From Protea cynaroides (lineage: Eukaryota; Streptophyta; Magnoliopsida; Proteales; Proteaceae): a stretch of DNA of 64,000 bases. The stretch's first letter is position 1. Every line of letters starts with the position of its first letter. Positions 44,512-54,605 of the stretch are shown here, piece after piece. Made by a program: the position numbers and the translations under genes. Below the pieces are notes generated by a model. It did not search any database, was not told where the DNA came from, and was given only the letters and a program-made list of their open reading frames with translations. Location of the stretch: NCBI GenBank assembly GCA_028583415.1, contig CM053269.1, forward strand, positions 80,033,567-80,097,566, read 5' to 3'.

Positions 44512-44801
44512 TTTGTTTTATTTATTTATTTCAGTTATTTTCGTTTGATATTAAAGGGATGTAAAAGATATTTATTTTATGTGTTTGAATTTGGATAATG
44601 GGATATTTATTTAAATTATCAATAGATACTCAGTTCATTCTATTTAAAGTCTTCCGTCTATATTTATATTCTGATTGTGGTTATGTGTAATGGTTTGTAT
44701 GGGTGGACACGGCCTATTCGAGATCCTGGTGTGAACCGTTGGTTCAATGACGGTTCACTCACACCGTTCTGGTTGGATCAGAATTGGGGTGTGACACATA
44801 T

Positions 44802-46359
44802 TGTCCCAAAGGATATGTGTATAGTTCGATTGACATTTCAAAGATATAAATTAGCTTGCACATGTTATGTATATATATTTTTGCTAGCTAATTTTATTTG
44901 TTATTAATCGTAGACTTGTAATTATTTATATTGTAATATAGTTATAGATATGTAATGATTAAATACCTCAAGATGCCTGTCATTGGTAAGCCAGTTCTAT
45001 CAAGATGTACTAAACAAAAAATTGTATTATGGTTCTTAGGGATTTTAGCCTCTAAGATGAAGTAAAGTAATGTTTAAATGAGGAACATTGAAAATGGATT
45101 TTTCTAGTGAAATCCAAAGAAAGGTTTGATATTTTAAGAAAGGACGGAGAGATATTTTATTACTCAAGTTCATCAGTACTAGTTTTAGATGATAATAGAT
45201 GGTATTAGAAGTGTGAAAAAGTACAAGGTTGAGCTGTTAATTATTAATGATAAGCTCAAGGATAAGTGAATCTATGTAGGTGGCACTTTAGATTTTTATT
45301 TCCTCACAAGAATTGTACAGTCTGATTCTGGTAACCTACAGTACTCAAAAGATATAATGAACCTAAAATGAAAGGACTAAGGATAGAAATTCAAAAGAAA
45401 GGAAAGATATGAATGTCAATGTCATAATGCATAAGACATATCCAGACAAAGACAAAGTGCGAAAGGAGTAAAAAAAACCACAGAAAGAAATATATTTTTT
45501 CATGGAATAGTCAGAAACTTTATGATAAAGAATTGGACATTAAGGAATTACAAGATAAAACGGATTTAAGTAGAATGAAATTCTTGTAGTGTGGCCTAGA
45601 AGGGACATGAGAAGAAAAATTTATAAAGCTGGACAGACTTAAATGAAAACAGAATAAGGATTATGAAACTTCTGAGCAAAAAAAGGTGCAGTAGATTGGA
45701 CACTTAAGCATTAATCGTCCTCTGAACCCATAGGAGTACCAAAACCTTTAATTTATTTTTTTTAGATTATCTATCTTTAGAAGTTAAACTGTACATTGTT
45801 ATCTTTCGTCCTGGTCATAAGGGTTTAGGACTATTGTCCAAAGAAATATCATAAAGAATAATATTTTGAAACCCCTTCTTCCAAAGTTCATAACATGTAT
45901 ATATGTAAGAATTAATCAAAAGGAAAGATGACAAGATTAAAGTAAATGAAGGTTATTAACAACAAGGATTTATTGGACTTGGTGGACATCGAGATTTTTC
46001 ATCTAGGACTTCTTATCACAGTTTACTCTATAGGTGTTTTTCCAAATAATGAAAATTAAGATGGAAAATTTTTGTTGAAGGAATTAAAACTATTGGATCT
46101 AAATGAAAGGGTATGTATTATGGGAGACCATACGATACTAGTCTATTATCTGGTAAAATTTATCAAGTGTTTGTAAAAACCTGAGAATGTATTTGATTCT
46201 GTGGGAAAAGAGTTGATATTGCAGCCTATATTGTTAATAGAATGCATAGTTAGTCAGTTTCAGTTTAAGTTATCTTCTATAAAGTCAGTCTGTGGATTAA
46301 ACAAGTATCCAGGTAATGATTTCTGAAGTTTGACAAGGTTATGTCTTCTTTCAACTTGG
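44802..46359 (+). mobile_element. Decayed interior of the old copia
   Basis: AT-rich, no readable protein. It continues the copia interior interrupted at 42197. Confidence 0.5.
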
Positions 46360-47285
46360 TTGAGATTGTCATTGATCATAATGTATATTTAGAGATCAGT
46401 GGGAACGGACTCATTTCCTAGTTATTTGTGTTGATGGTTACATACTGACCTACAATGACATGGTTTACTGGTTGAAATCAAAGTTTCAATATCTGATAAC
46501 TTCGAGATGTAGAATGTGTGAGCAAGTAACCTTGTACATAATATTGAATTTGCTCGTGACAGAAAAAGTAAAATTCTAGATTTGTCTCAAAGTGTAAATG
46601 TTGTTCTTATTTTCGAAATATTTAGTATGCATGTATAACCATTAAGTTGCGGATGCTTAAATCAGTAAATGAGACAAATTAACAGAATTGTATACAAGGA
46701 ATGATATTGAGTGTAAGCATTTACACTGCCGTAGGGAGCTTGATATATGCTTAAGCTTGTAATCATTTTATATAGCCTTTTCATTTCGTGTTATGGGACG
46801 TTTTCAGTTGGATGCTGATATATCTTATTGAACAACATGAAAAAGGATAGTCATGCGGTGCAGAGGACTAAGGATTGCATGTTCATTTATAGAAATAGTA
46901 ACACTCTAGATTATTTTGATGCAATTTATAATGTTTGAATTGATGACAGGAAACCAACATCAAGGTTTATTGTCATGGTAGTAAGGTTTTGTAACTCTAT
47001 GTACAGATAACAAGTAAGATATTTGGTGTGAGAGTTTATTTTCTAACTTGGAGGTTGTAGACTCGACTCTACCTCTAAACCTATTGAGATGTGTAGTGAC
47101 AGCAGTTCAGCTGTGTTCTTCTCAAGGAATAATAAGAAATCTAGTATTTCAAAGTATAATAGAGATCAAAATCTTTTTAAGTAAGAAAAAAGTCAAAAGA
47201 ATTTATATCACTGTAGATTCTCTGACGAAGGTTTTGTCAGTAAAAATCTTCAAAGGATGGTATGTCCAATATAAGAATGGTTGAA
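46360..47285 (+). pseudogene. Remnant of copia RT and RNase H
   Basis: Readable scraps in copia order: near 46375-46440 a broken FLVICVDGYIL (the 'FLVLYVDDIL' catalytic block with Asp changed to Gly), near 46870 RTKDCMFIYRNSNTLDYF (the 'GTKDYMLxYRxSDxLxxxGY' block), near 46945 DDRKPTSRFIV, and near 47095 SSAVFFSRNNKKSSISKYN (the RNase H 'NSAAVFFSxNNKSSSGSKHID' block). Many stops and substitutions. Confidence 0.75.
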
Positions 47286-48050
47286 AACAATTAATTTTAT
47301 CAGAGGCTTAAGTAACCAAAGGTCTGAGAATCAGTGGGAGTCTCTAGATATGTGTTTAATCAGAGGCTTAAGTAAGGAAAAAGTCAAAATAATTTATATC
47401 ACTGTGTTTGATTGTATTGCTCATGGTTTGATGGGTACAATTTTGTAACTATGTTTTCATTTACATTAGCATTGGTATTATTACTATTTTACATACATAG
47501 TTATGTGTTTGACATGTCAAAGATAAATCAGACTGTATTTAGCCAAAGATAAATCAGGCAGTATTTAGCCAAAGGATGAACAAGGTGTATTCAGCCAGAT
47601 ATATAAGGTAGTATCAGTCATACAGACAATGTAGGTAAATCAAAGTGCAGTATTAATCCAAGCTAGAGGTGGTTTGCCATGAGAGGATAATATCAAAGGA
47701 TAAAGGTGGTGTCTAGTCAAGGTATGGTATTATATTTTTAGATTATTTAAATGCCATGTTTTAGTTGCCCATAAAGGTTTTGGGGCACTTTGATTAAAGC
47801 TTTTTTTAATCAAGTTTGGACTCGCATGGAAGTTTACTTTCATACATTATCTCAGGTGATTCATGTATTGAGTAGACCTCTATTGTGGCTGACAGAAAGT
47901 TGTACACCGTATATTGAGGTGTATTATCTGTTGTTGCTCACATTGGAAATCTTAATGGATTTTCAAAGTTAGTGACAATTTAGTATATTGGATTTCATGG
48001 CCACACTAGTTAATGATGGTTTTATAATTAATGTATCCCAAGTGGGAGAT

Positions 48051-48488
48051 TGTTAGATTTATGTGGGCTTAATTAATTTTCTAAATCAGTTATTCAATGG
48101 GAGTCTAATGAACAAGGTAGAACCGTTTTGGTTTGGTTCATCACATGGTATGAGATAGGTTTAGTAACCCTAATTCTATTCTGAGAAGAGTTTTAGGATT
48201 ATAGCAGTATTCTATAAATACTGGGTTAGAGTCCTCACAGTCACAGTTAATCAGTTCTCTCTGCATCCATTAGCAAAAGATATTATGATATCCTCTGGAG
48301 GTTGTAGAAGACTGTAGCTGAAGGATTTCGATCAAAGCTTGGAGCATCTTGGAGTGTATGGGAATCAATCTCTTTAAACAGGTATGTCTTTATGATTTAT
48401 AGTTAATGGCTTCTCTATTGTGTTCTAAGGCAATTGTATAGGATTGGAATGGGTTTGGTTGAAACCCTAATAATAATAATTTCTAACA
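48051..48488 (+). repeat. 3' LTR of the old copia
   Basis: Starts TGTTAGATTTATG after AAGTGGGAGAT and ends TTTCTAACA. Followed by TSD TTAAA at 48489-48493. Confidence 0.9.
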
Positions 48489-48493
48489 TTAAA

Positions 48494-50710
48494 GGAAATA
48501 GCGAGACCAAGTATTAAACTGACCCAAAAACAGTAAAATAGGGGGCAGGGTCGCATACCCAAATAGGCTGGGTCGGACCCCCTCATTAGGGAGTCAGACC
48601 CCTGAACATTTGACCGAGGGTCGGACAATTTGGACCTGAGGGTCGATGGGATCTCCGACCCCCTCATCGACCCCCTCTTTGCTGATAGAAACCGTAAATA
48701 GGAAACTTTCCAAATTTTAAGGGGATTCTTTCCTAATCTCAATGGCACTTATTTTGGAAGGTTCTCCTCTATAAATAGGACGTCCCTTAGCCTCTTTCAC
48801 TCCTTTTGAAACCCTAATTGAAAGTGAGAGAAAGAGAAGAGAAGGAGAAGAGAAGGAAAGTTGAAGAAGAAGACTAAAGAGAAGAATTCAGAGAAACCTC
48901 TAAATCTCAGTAACCTAAGGTATGGGTATGTTTCCATTAATGATTTAAGACCTTAGAATAGTTCATGAAGAGGGTATGGTCTAGGAGAAACCCAAATCAT
49001 CCATCCATGGGAGGATTTCAATTAAATCCACGGAGGAAACCATGGTAGGCAAAGTAAGGAAGAAACCTAGAGTTTTAAGCCATAGAACAAGCATAGAATG
49101 GATGGTGGAAGTAAGCCATAGGACCTAAACATGAAATAATGGACTGTAAGATGAAATTCTCGACTCAAACCACGGGGGGTCGCACGTAGGGTCGATTGGG
49201 AATCGACCCTACCAGACCACAAGATCGACCCGCAGCATTCGGGAAGTCCAGGGATGCGGTGGTCGCACCCAGAGTCGATGGAACATCCTACCCAGGCATC
49301 GACCCTACCCCTGGGGGTCGCAGAAAACTGCTACCCTACCTGCGACCCACCCTGCGACCCTCGCTTAACAGCAAGCCTAAAATTTTTGGAATGAATTCTA
49401 ATTAAAATCTATCGACTTGTTAGGTATTTCTATTGATATAAAAGTGATTCTTAAAGCTTGAAAGAGGAGCTACACTCAAGCAAAGGTGAGGGAACAAGAC
49501 CTAAACTAATTGGCTAATAATAAACTATTTTATTTCTCGAGTCCAATGCCATGACTGATTCTATGTGTGTATGCTTGTAATGTGCATTCAACATGTCATC
49601 CAATATTTCTATTATTACTGTTCATACATATTTAATTTCATTGTTTATAACATGATGATGATGATGATGATATGAATAGGCATGTGAATGTTTGTGTTTG
49701 TTGGTGGACTTGATGCGGATAGGGGATGGTATCAACCAGTACTTCAATGCCATTTTCATTGGATATATTGTGCCATAGCTCTATACAAGTCTTGTCCACT
49801 AACATCGTCGTATCGCCATTACCTTAGCAGAACTATTACGTCGTAGGGCATCAGGGGAGGTGGTTTCAGACCGTGTAGTCTTCGACTCTGCCGGGGGGCC
49901 TTAGCTCTATCTCTATGGATGTATTAAGGGGTGCTGGGGTGAGGCCTTGGATACACTGATTGACATTAGGATTGGTTAGTTGCGAGCCCAGTTTGCAAGC
50001 CCTCGCCAGCAGGGACTTACGTGTTGGTATCAGGCAACCGGTACTGCCATGCCATTTTCATGGGGGTATATTGTGTCATATTGGGTGCATGTGGGGTCGA
50101 CAGTGCCGTTTTCATTGGGCGACTTCACACACTTGTGTATAGAGGTGATGCGGCCACCAAACCTTTCTATAACACATTGTAAACATATATACCAGACCAG
50201 AGATATGAATTGAATGCATGTATATGTCTGTTGCATTGTTTTGTTTGCTCACTTAGCCGTGATGTGTGCTCACCCTTTCGACGTCGAATATTTTTAGTTG
50301 ATGATGCAGGTACCACTGTGAAAGATTATATGAATGCTTCTTTGTACGGGCACGTGGCTGCAATGGAGGCTGAAGACATAGTGGAGACGCATGACTCCTC
50401 ATGCGAGTGCAACTCATGCGTTTTCGATTAGATTTTTATTTGAACTATTAAGGAAATGTAATTGATATTTTATTTACTTATGTCTCGGTTGATACAACAT
50501 AATTTGATATTTTATTTATGATTATCACAGTTAGATTCCTCAGTTCATTTAATATTAAGACTTCTGCTATTGTGTATTTATTCTGATTATGGTTGTGGAT
50601 GTGTATGGTTTAGTTTACAAGGACATAGCCTATTAGAGATCCTGGTTGAACCGTTGGTTTATTAGCGGTTCATCACACCATTCTGAATAGTACAAAATTG
50701 GGGTGTGACA
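48494..50710 (+). repeat. 5' LTR of gypsy copy A
   Basis: Ends GGGGTGTGACA. TATA box TATAAATAG at 48770-48778. Contains many GGGTCGA/CGACCC words (48540-48680, 49180-49370), a donor-like site AAG|GTATGG at 48920, a second AAG|GTGAGG near 49487 and an acceptor TGCAG at 50309. Confidence 0.9.
50310..50431 (+). CDS. Conserved LTR mini-exon, copy A (CxCxxC end)
   Basis: Follows TTTTTAGTTGATGATGCAG (acceptor-like). The open 122 nt encode TVKDYMNASLYGHVAAMEAE and end THDSSCECNSCVFD with a TAG stop. Between this copy and copy C most changes fall at third codon positions (GGT/GGA, GAT/GAC, TCA/TCT, TGC/TGT, GTT/GTA). It lies within the LTR, upstream of the primer site. Start codon and promoter use are not known. 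I do not recognise the product. Confidence 0.55.
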
Positions 50711-50713
50711 ACT

Positions 50714-50725
50714 TGGTATCAGAGC
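50714..50725 (+). other. Primer-binding site of gypsy copy A
   Basis: TGGTATCAGAGC, tRNA-Met type, three bases after the LTR end at 50710. Confidence 0.92.
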
Positions 50726-50998
50726 TCTCAGGCCCTGTCTTTTAAACCAGTATACTATCACAAAAGTTGTGAACTGAGATAGGATAAAAATTTAAAAGCT
50801 GTAATAATAACACACTATAAGCATCTGTGTTGTTTGAGACAAAAATTAAAAGAGAATAATGCATCAATTAAATGAGAAAAAAATTTAAATACACTCGAAG
50901 GAAGAACAAACGTATATATATACAAGTCTAAAGCAGAGTACAGTCCACAACCCAGACAGTTACTTTGAAGTACAAAAAGAAAAATAAAAAAAAATACA

Positions 50999-52306
50999 TC
51001 AGGAAGCTAGAGGTGATGGGGGAGGCGGTGCCTCACGGTCTCTGTCATAATCCTCAGCATAGACTCTAGTCAACCAAGCTATCTGAGTCTGGGTCGTCTG
51101 AAGACTAGCTGTGAGATCAGCCACCCACTGATCAGTCACGCGCTGAGCATCTAGAAGATCTCCCACCCTCAGATCCGACATGCGCTGAGCATCTAGAAGC
51201 TCTCCCATCCTCAGATCAGACATTCACTGAGCCTCTCTAATCTCATGCAGTAACCCCATTATGTCATCAGAAGGGGGGTGTGAAGGACCAGCTGCATGTG
51301 AAGGACCAGCTGCATAAGAAGGACCAGCTCCCGTAGTATGTGTAGGTGATGGAGGAGGTATGGAATCCACATCCATGTACAAAAGATCGTCAACACCCCC
51401 ATGAACCCCTGCTCCAGTGGCTGTTGCTGTTGCCTCAGCGTCAGCCATCTCCACTCGAGTACGCGGACGCACCAGAGCTTTCCTCTCATCGTCACTGACC
51501 TGAGCATCCCGCATGCCCATCTTACAGATGGCCTCCCAATCCAGAGGTGATGAGAAGGATTTCTCCTGAATCCTCTCATCCACCAAGTCAACACCCAGGC
51601 CGATAAGCAATGTAGTGATCATGCGTCCATAAGGCAGGTTGCCAACATGACCGGGCAATGTGGCACTGATCATCGTCCGCATAATGATATAAGGGAGGCA
51701 GATAGGCTGCCTAGTGTAGATACAGTACAGCAGGAACTGGGTCATCTGGGAGATCCTCTCGTAGTGCCCACTCTGAGCTATCAGGTTGTGCTGAAAGATC
51801 TTATTGTACACCCGAGGCTCTGGATGTAGGTAGATCTCTTTCATCTCCCAGTGATACTCTGTGATGATCTGACGGTCAATCTCATCCCTCATCTCCAATG
51901 AAAATAACTGGGGCTCTCTGGGAGCACAGAACACCAAGGGGCCGTCGTATGAAATGCCCGAGAGATCCACTAGCTGTCGATAATCAAAGGAAACCTCGAC
52001 CCCCTTGACGTAACTAGTGATCCTGAGCTCTCCACCCCTCTCAGTATCATTGTAATCCCCCACCACTTGGAGATTACAATAAAATTGTCGCACCAAATCC
52101 GGATGAGTATAGGCATCGTAGGTGATCACAGGAAGCCAGCCCATGTCACCAAAAGCCCTCTCCACATCAAACAAAGCCAGGCTAGCCAAGTCCACCCGAC
52201 GACCTCCCTCTACCTTTTTAAGAGAGTAGCGGGCATACTATACCTCAGCCTTGTTAGAACGGAAGTAGACTGGGTCATGAACCCTGGGTACTTTGGTACG
52301 AGCCAT
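50999..52306 (-). pseudogene. Antisense accessory ORF in gypsy copy A (putative plant transposon protein)
   Basis: On the strand opposite to gag-pol, ATG at 52306 opens a frame of 435 codons interrupted only by TAG at 52238-52240 and TGA at 51224-51226. The main uninterrupted part (52195-51224) contains GDMGWLPVITYDAYTHPDLV and VRQFYCNLQVVGDYN followed by SYVKGVEVSFDYRQLVDLSG, which I recognise as the 'putative plant transposon protein' domain found as orphan ORFs in plant genomes. The C-terminal part has an AGPSH-repeat linker and a coiled-coil-like 14-residue repeat (MSDLRMGELLDAQR, MSDLRVGDLLDAQR). The ATG follows a strong acceptor TTTTTCTTTGTTTTTGCAG by five bases. Function unknown; this copy is probably inactivated by the two stops. 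Confidence 0.8.
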
Positions 52307-52311
52307 ACTAT

Positions 52312-52753
52312 CTGCAAAAACAAAGAAAAACAGATACTGGCTTAGTAAAGATGAAAAACCCAAAATTTTTGATATTATAACTACATAAATTGGTCAAAAG
52401 CCTCACTTTTCATCCATACACGTGGGCAAGAGGACTTATATAGATTCTAAACGATCCTGTAAGACTCATACAATTGAAAATTTTATCTAAAGAGATTGAA
52501 TTTGAAGAAATTTTGAGAAATTCAAAAATCTCGACAAATTAGGGCAAAAAGGGGAAATTTCAAGTTTCTCGATAACCAACCGATGAAACTCAAATATTTT
52601 TGAGGGCTTTCGTCCATTGAGTCACCAACAACAAAAGCCCCCAATAAAAATTGAATTTTTATGGTTGGAAAAAGTTTAATTTGAAGAAAACGATAATAAC
52701 GAGCAAAAACCTAGTTAAGAAACTCTAAAAACATGAAACCGTTGAGAACATAC
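52312..52753 (-). other. Putative 5'-UTR intron of the antisense ORF
   Basis: On the minus strand, donor CTACAG|GTATGT at 52753 and acceptor with polypyrimidine tract ...TTTTTGCAG ending at 52312 bound a 442-nt AT-rich segment directly upstream of the antisense start codon. Both sites fit plant consensus on the antisense strand. Not proven. Confidence 0.5.
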
Positions 52754-53267
52754 CTGTAGAAGAGGAGTAGACATCGAAAAGAGAAGAAAAAATCACCAAT
52801 GGGTCAGAGTTGTCATTGTAACAACTCAGAGGAACGAGCCGAGTCGGAAAGGAGGAGAAAGAATAAGAAATGGATTCAAAATCGGGATTAAAAACCTGAT
52901 TTTTAGTCCTAGGTCGGAGAATTCGACCAAAACATCCAACCCTCCCTCCGACCCCCTCATCAACCCTCGGCTCTCGGTGATCTGACAGAGAACTAGGGGT
53001 CGATCCTAGGGTCGGACATCCATCGACCCCCTCATCGACCCTCGGCTCTCGGTAAGTATCAGTGATTCTCAGGGTCGCATACCCTAGGGTCGGACATTCA
53101 TCGACCCCCACCATCGACCCTGCGATGAAAAATATAGTATTTCTGACAGAATGATCTGAAAATTTGAAAATATCATTAATTAGTGGTTTTAAATATGAGA
53201 ATGAAGTATATAATGATTGCCTCACGTATTCTATGATTTTCAGGCATTCCCACTACCAGAACAGATA
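52754..53267. promoter_or_regulatory. Shared leader between antisense ORF and gag
   Basis: Contains a cluster of CGACCC/GGGTCGA words (52900-53125) like those in the LTRs, and an acceptor-like TATGATTTTCAG ending at 53243 just before the gag ATG at 53268. It presumably holds the antisense promoter, but no clear TATA box is assignable. Confidence 0.3.
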
Positions 53268-54535
53268 ATGGCTGGACGCCGAGGGACCAGACAAAGCCGT
53301 AACTCTATTCCACTACCACCACATATGGGGGAAGACAGCCATATACACCCTGAAATACAGGAGAATCTGAACATGGCACCGTCCATAGTTAATGGGTAGA
53401 CAAATCCTACAAATCTGCCAACGCCACCTACAGACCTGGCTACAGCCGTGATGAATTTGGCACAACAAATGCAAAGAAATACAATAGGTACAAGCTACTA
53501 TGCAAGCTGCCATAGGCATGGCTTTTCCAGCCGCACGCACGACACCCGATGCTAGCAGGACAGGCAAGCACAATACCAGGGGGAAGTAACACAGTACCCC
53601 ACGCACCTCAGACTCCCATCATGCCGGCTCAAGTACAAAACCCTGAAGTAGCTCCAGGTGGATATCAATACCAACCACCTATGTATGGGGCTTATGTCCC
53701 TCATCAACTAGACCACTCTAGACTGGTGGAGCGTTTTCTGAAGATGAAGCCCAAGGAGTATAGTGGTAAGCCAGCTGATCCGTTGTGGCCAGCACACTGG
53801 ATCAATGAGATGGAGAGAAACTTCACGATGATGACAGTGAATGAAGAAGAGAAAGTATTGTGTGCAACGTTTATGCTGAAAGGCGATGCACACCATTGGT
53901 GGAAGTCCACACGGACGTATCTGATGACAAAGCACACCCAATTGACTTGGGATATATATAATGAGGCATTCTTTGAGAAGTATTTTCCTAGGAGTTTCAG
54001 AGATTCCATGGAGAAGGAGTTCCCCGAGTTTATATCGGGGACGGATGATTGCCGATGCTTATCAACGACTTATGAGGGAGCTGTTTTTCTTTGCACCGGC
54101 CGGTATGCAAGTGGAAGATACAAAGACCCGAAGGTTCGTCATGGGACTTAGGGGAAGCATACGTGAACATGTTCTGGGACTTGAGAAGAAAATCTATAAT
54201 GAAGCTGTACAAATTGCTCGAGTGATAGAGTCGAGCCAGAAAGATAGCTACTTTGCTCAAAATAGGGGAATCAAAAGGCCAAATGGAAATTCTTATAACG
54301 GAGGGAACACCAAGACATTCAAACCCTTTCGTACTCAGGGCTTCAATGCTGCAGCCAAGACCACTTCAGCAGCCCCACCGCAACCAAAGCAAAATGGTGA
54401 AGGAATAAGATTTTAACTGCAAGCAAGTAGGGCATGTTGCAAGAAAGTGTACTAAGCCCAAGAAGCAACTACAACAAGGCAGAGTTTACGCGGTTACATC
54501 TGAGGATGCTGTCGCATCGCCTGATGTGGTCACAG
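53268..54535 (+). pseudogene. Gag of gypsy copy A
   Basis: ATG 53268 (MAGRRGTRQSRNSIPLPP). After an early stop at 53397 and a frameshift, the capsid region reads FLKMKPKEYSGKPADPLWPA, RNFTMMTVNEEEKVLCATFM and GDAHHWWKS, the retrotransposon gag domain. It shifts frame near 54030 and ends with a zinc-knuckle region (CKQVGHVARKC near 54417-54450) and RVYAVTSEDAV. Homologous to copy C gag (63990-63264). Inactive. Confidence 0.88.
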
Positions 54536-54605
54536 ATATGACCTGAATCTTATCATTTTGTATTACATTATGTGAGCCTGTAGACTAAATCAAAACAAAT
54601 CATAA
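54536..54605 (+). other. Intron-like stop-rich segment between gag and protease, copy A
   Basis: 70 nt between CACAG|ATATGACC and CATAA|GTATCG, equivalent to the 69-nt segment of copy C, with several stops. The donor GT has become AT and the acceptor AG has become AA relative to C. Confidence 0.55.

Larger units (their letters stand above)
42198..44796 (+). mobile_element. Gypsy (Tekay-like) solo LTR, interrupted by assembly gap
   Basis: CATAT occurs immediately before (42193-42197) and after (44797-44801). The sequence starts TGT (42198-42200), then 500 N, then AAGACCC; the same-family LTR of copy C starts TGTAAGACCC. It ends GGGGTGTGACA like the other LTRs of the family. Thus either a solo LTR whose gap hides little or nothing, or a complete element whose first LTR and interior collapsed in assembly. 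The 5' half is rich in ACCGGT and CGACC words and differs from copies A and C. Confidence 0.85.
40028..48488 (+). mobile_element. Old full-length Ty1/copia element carrying a gypsy LTR
   Basis: LTRs at 40028-40446 (419 bp) and 48051-48488 (438 bp), flanked by TTAAA. Primer site TGGTATCAGAGC at 40449-40460; purine tract AAGTGGGAGAT before the 3' LTR. The interior is heavily decayed: only scraps of RT and RNase H (46360-47285) are readable. A gypsy LTR of 2.6 kb, including the gap, interrupts it at 42198-44796. The LTRs look better preserved than the interior; the interior may have been defective before insertion. Confidence 0.88.

Noticed and set aside
52725..53225. 166-codon minus-strand ORF upstream of the antisense ORF
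   Set aside because: Built on the CGACCC repeat cluster, no recognisable motif; overlaps the proposed antisense leader and intron donor.
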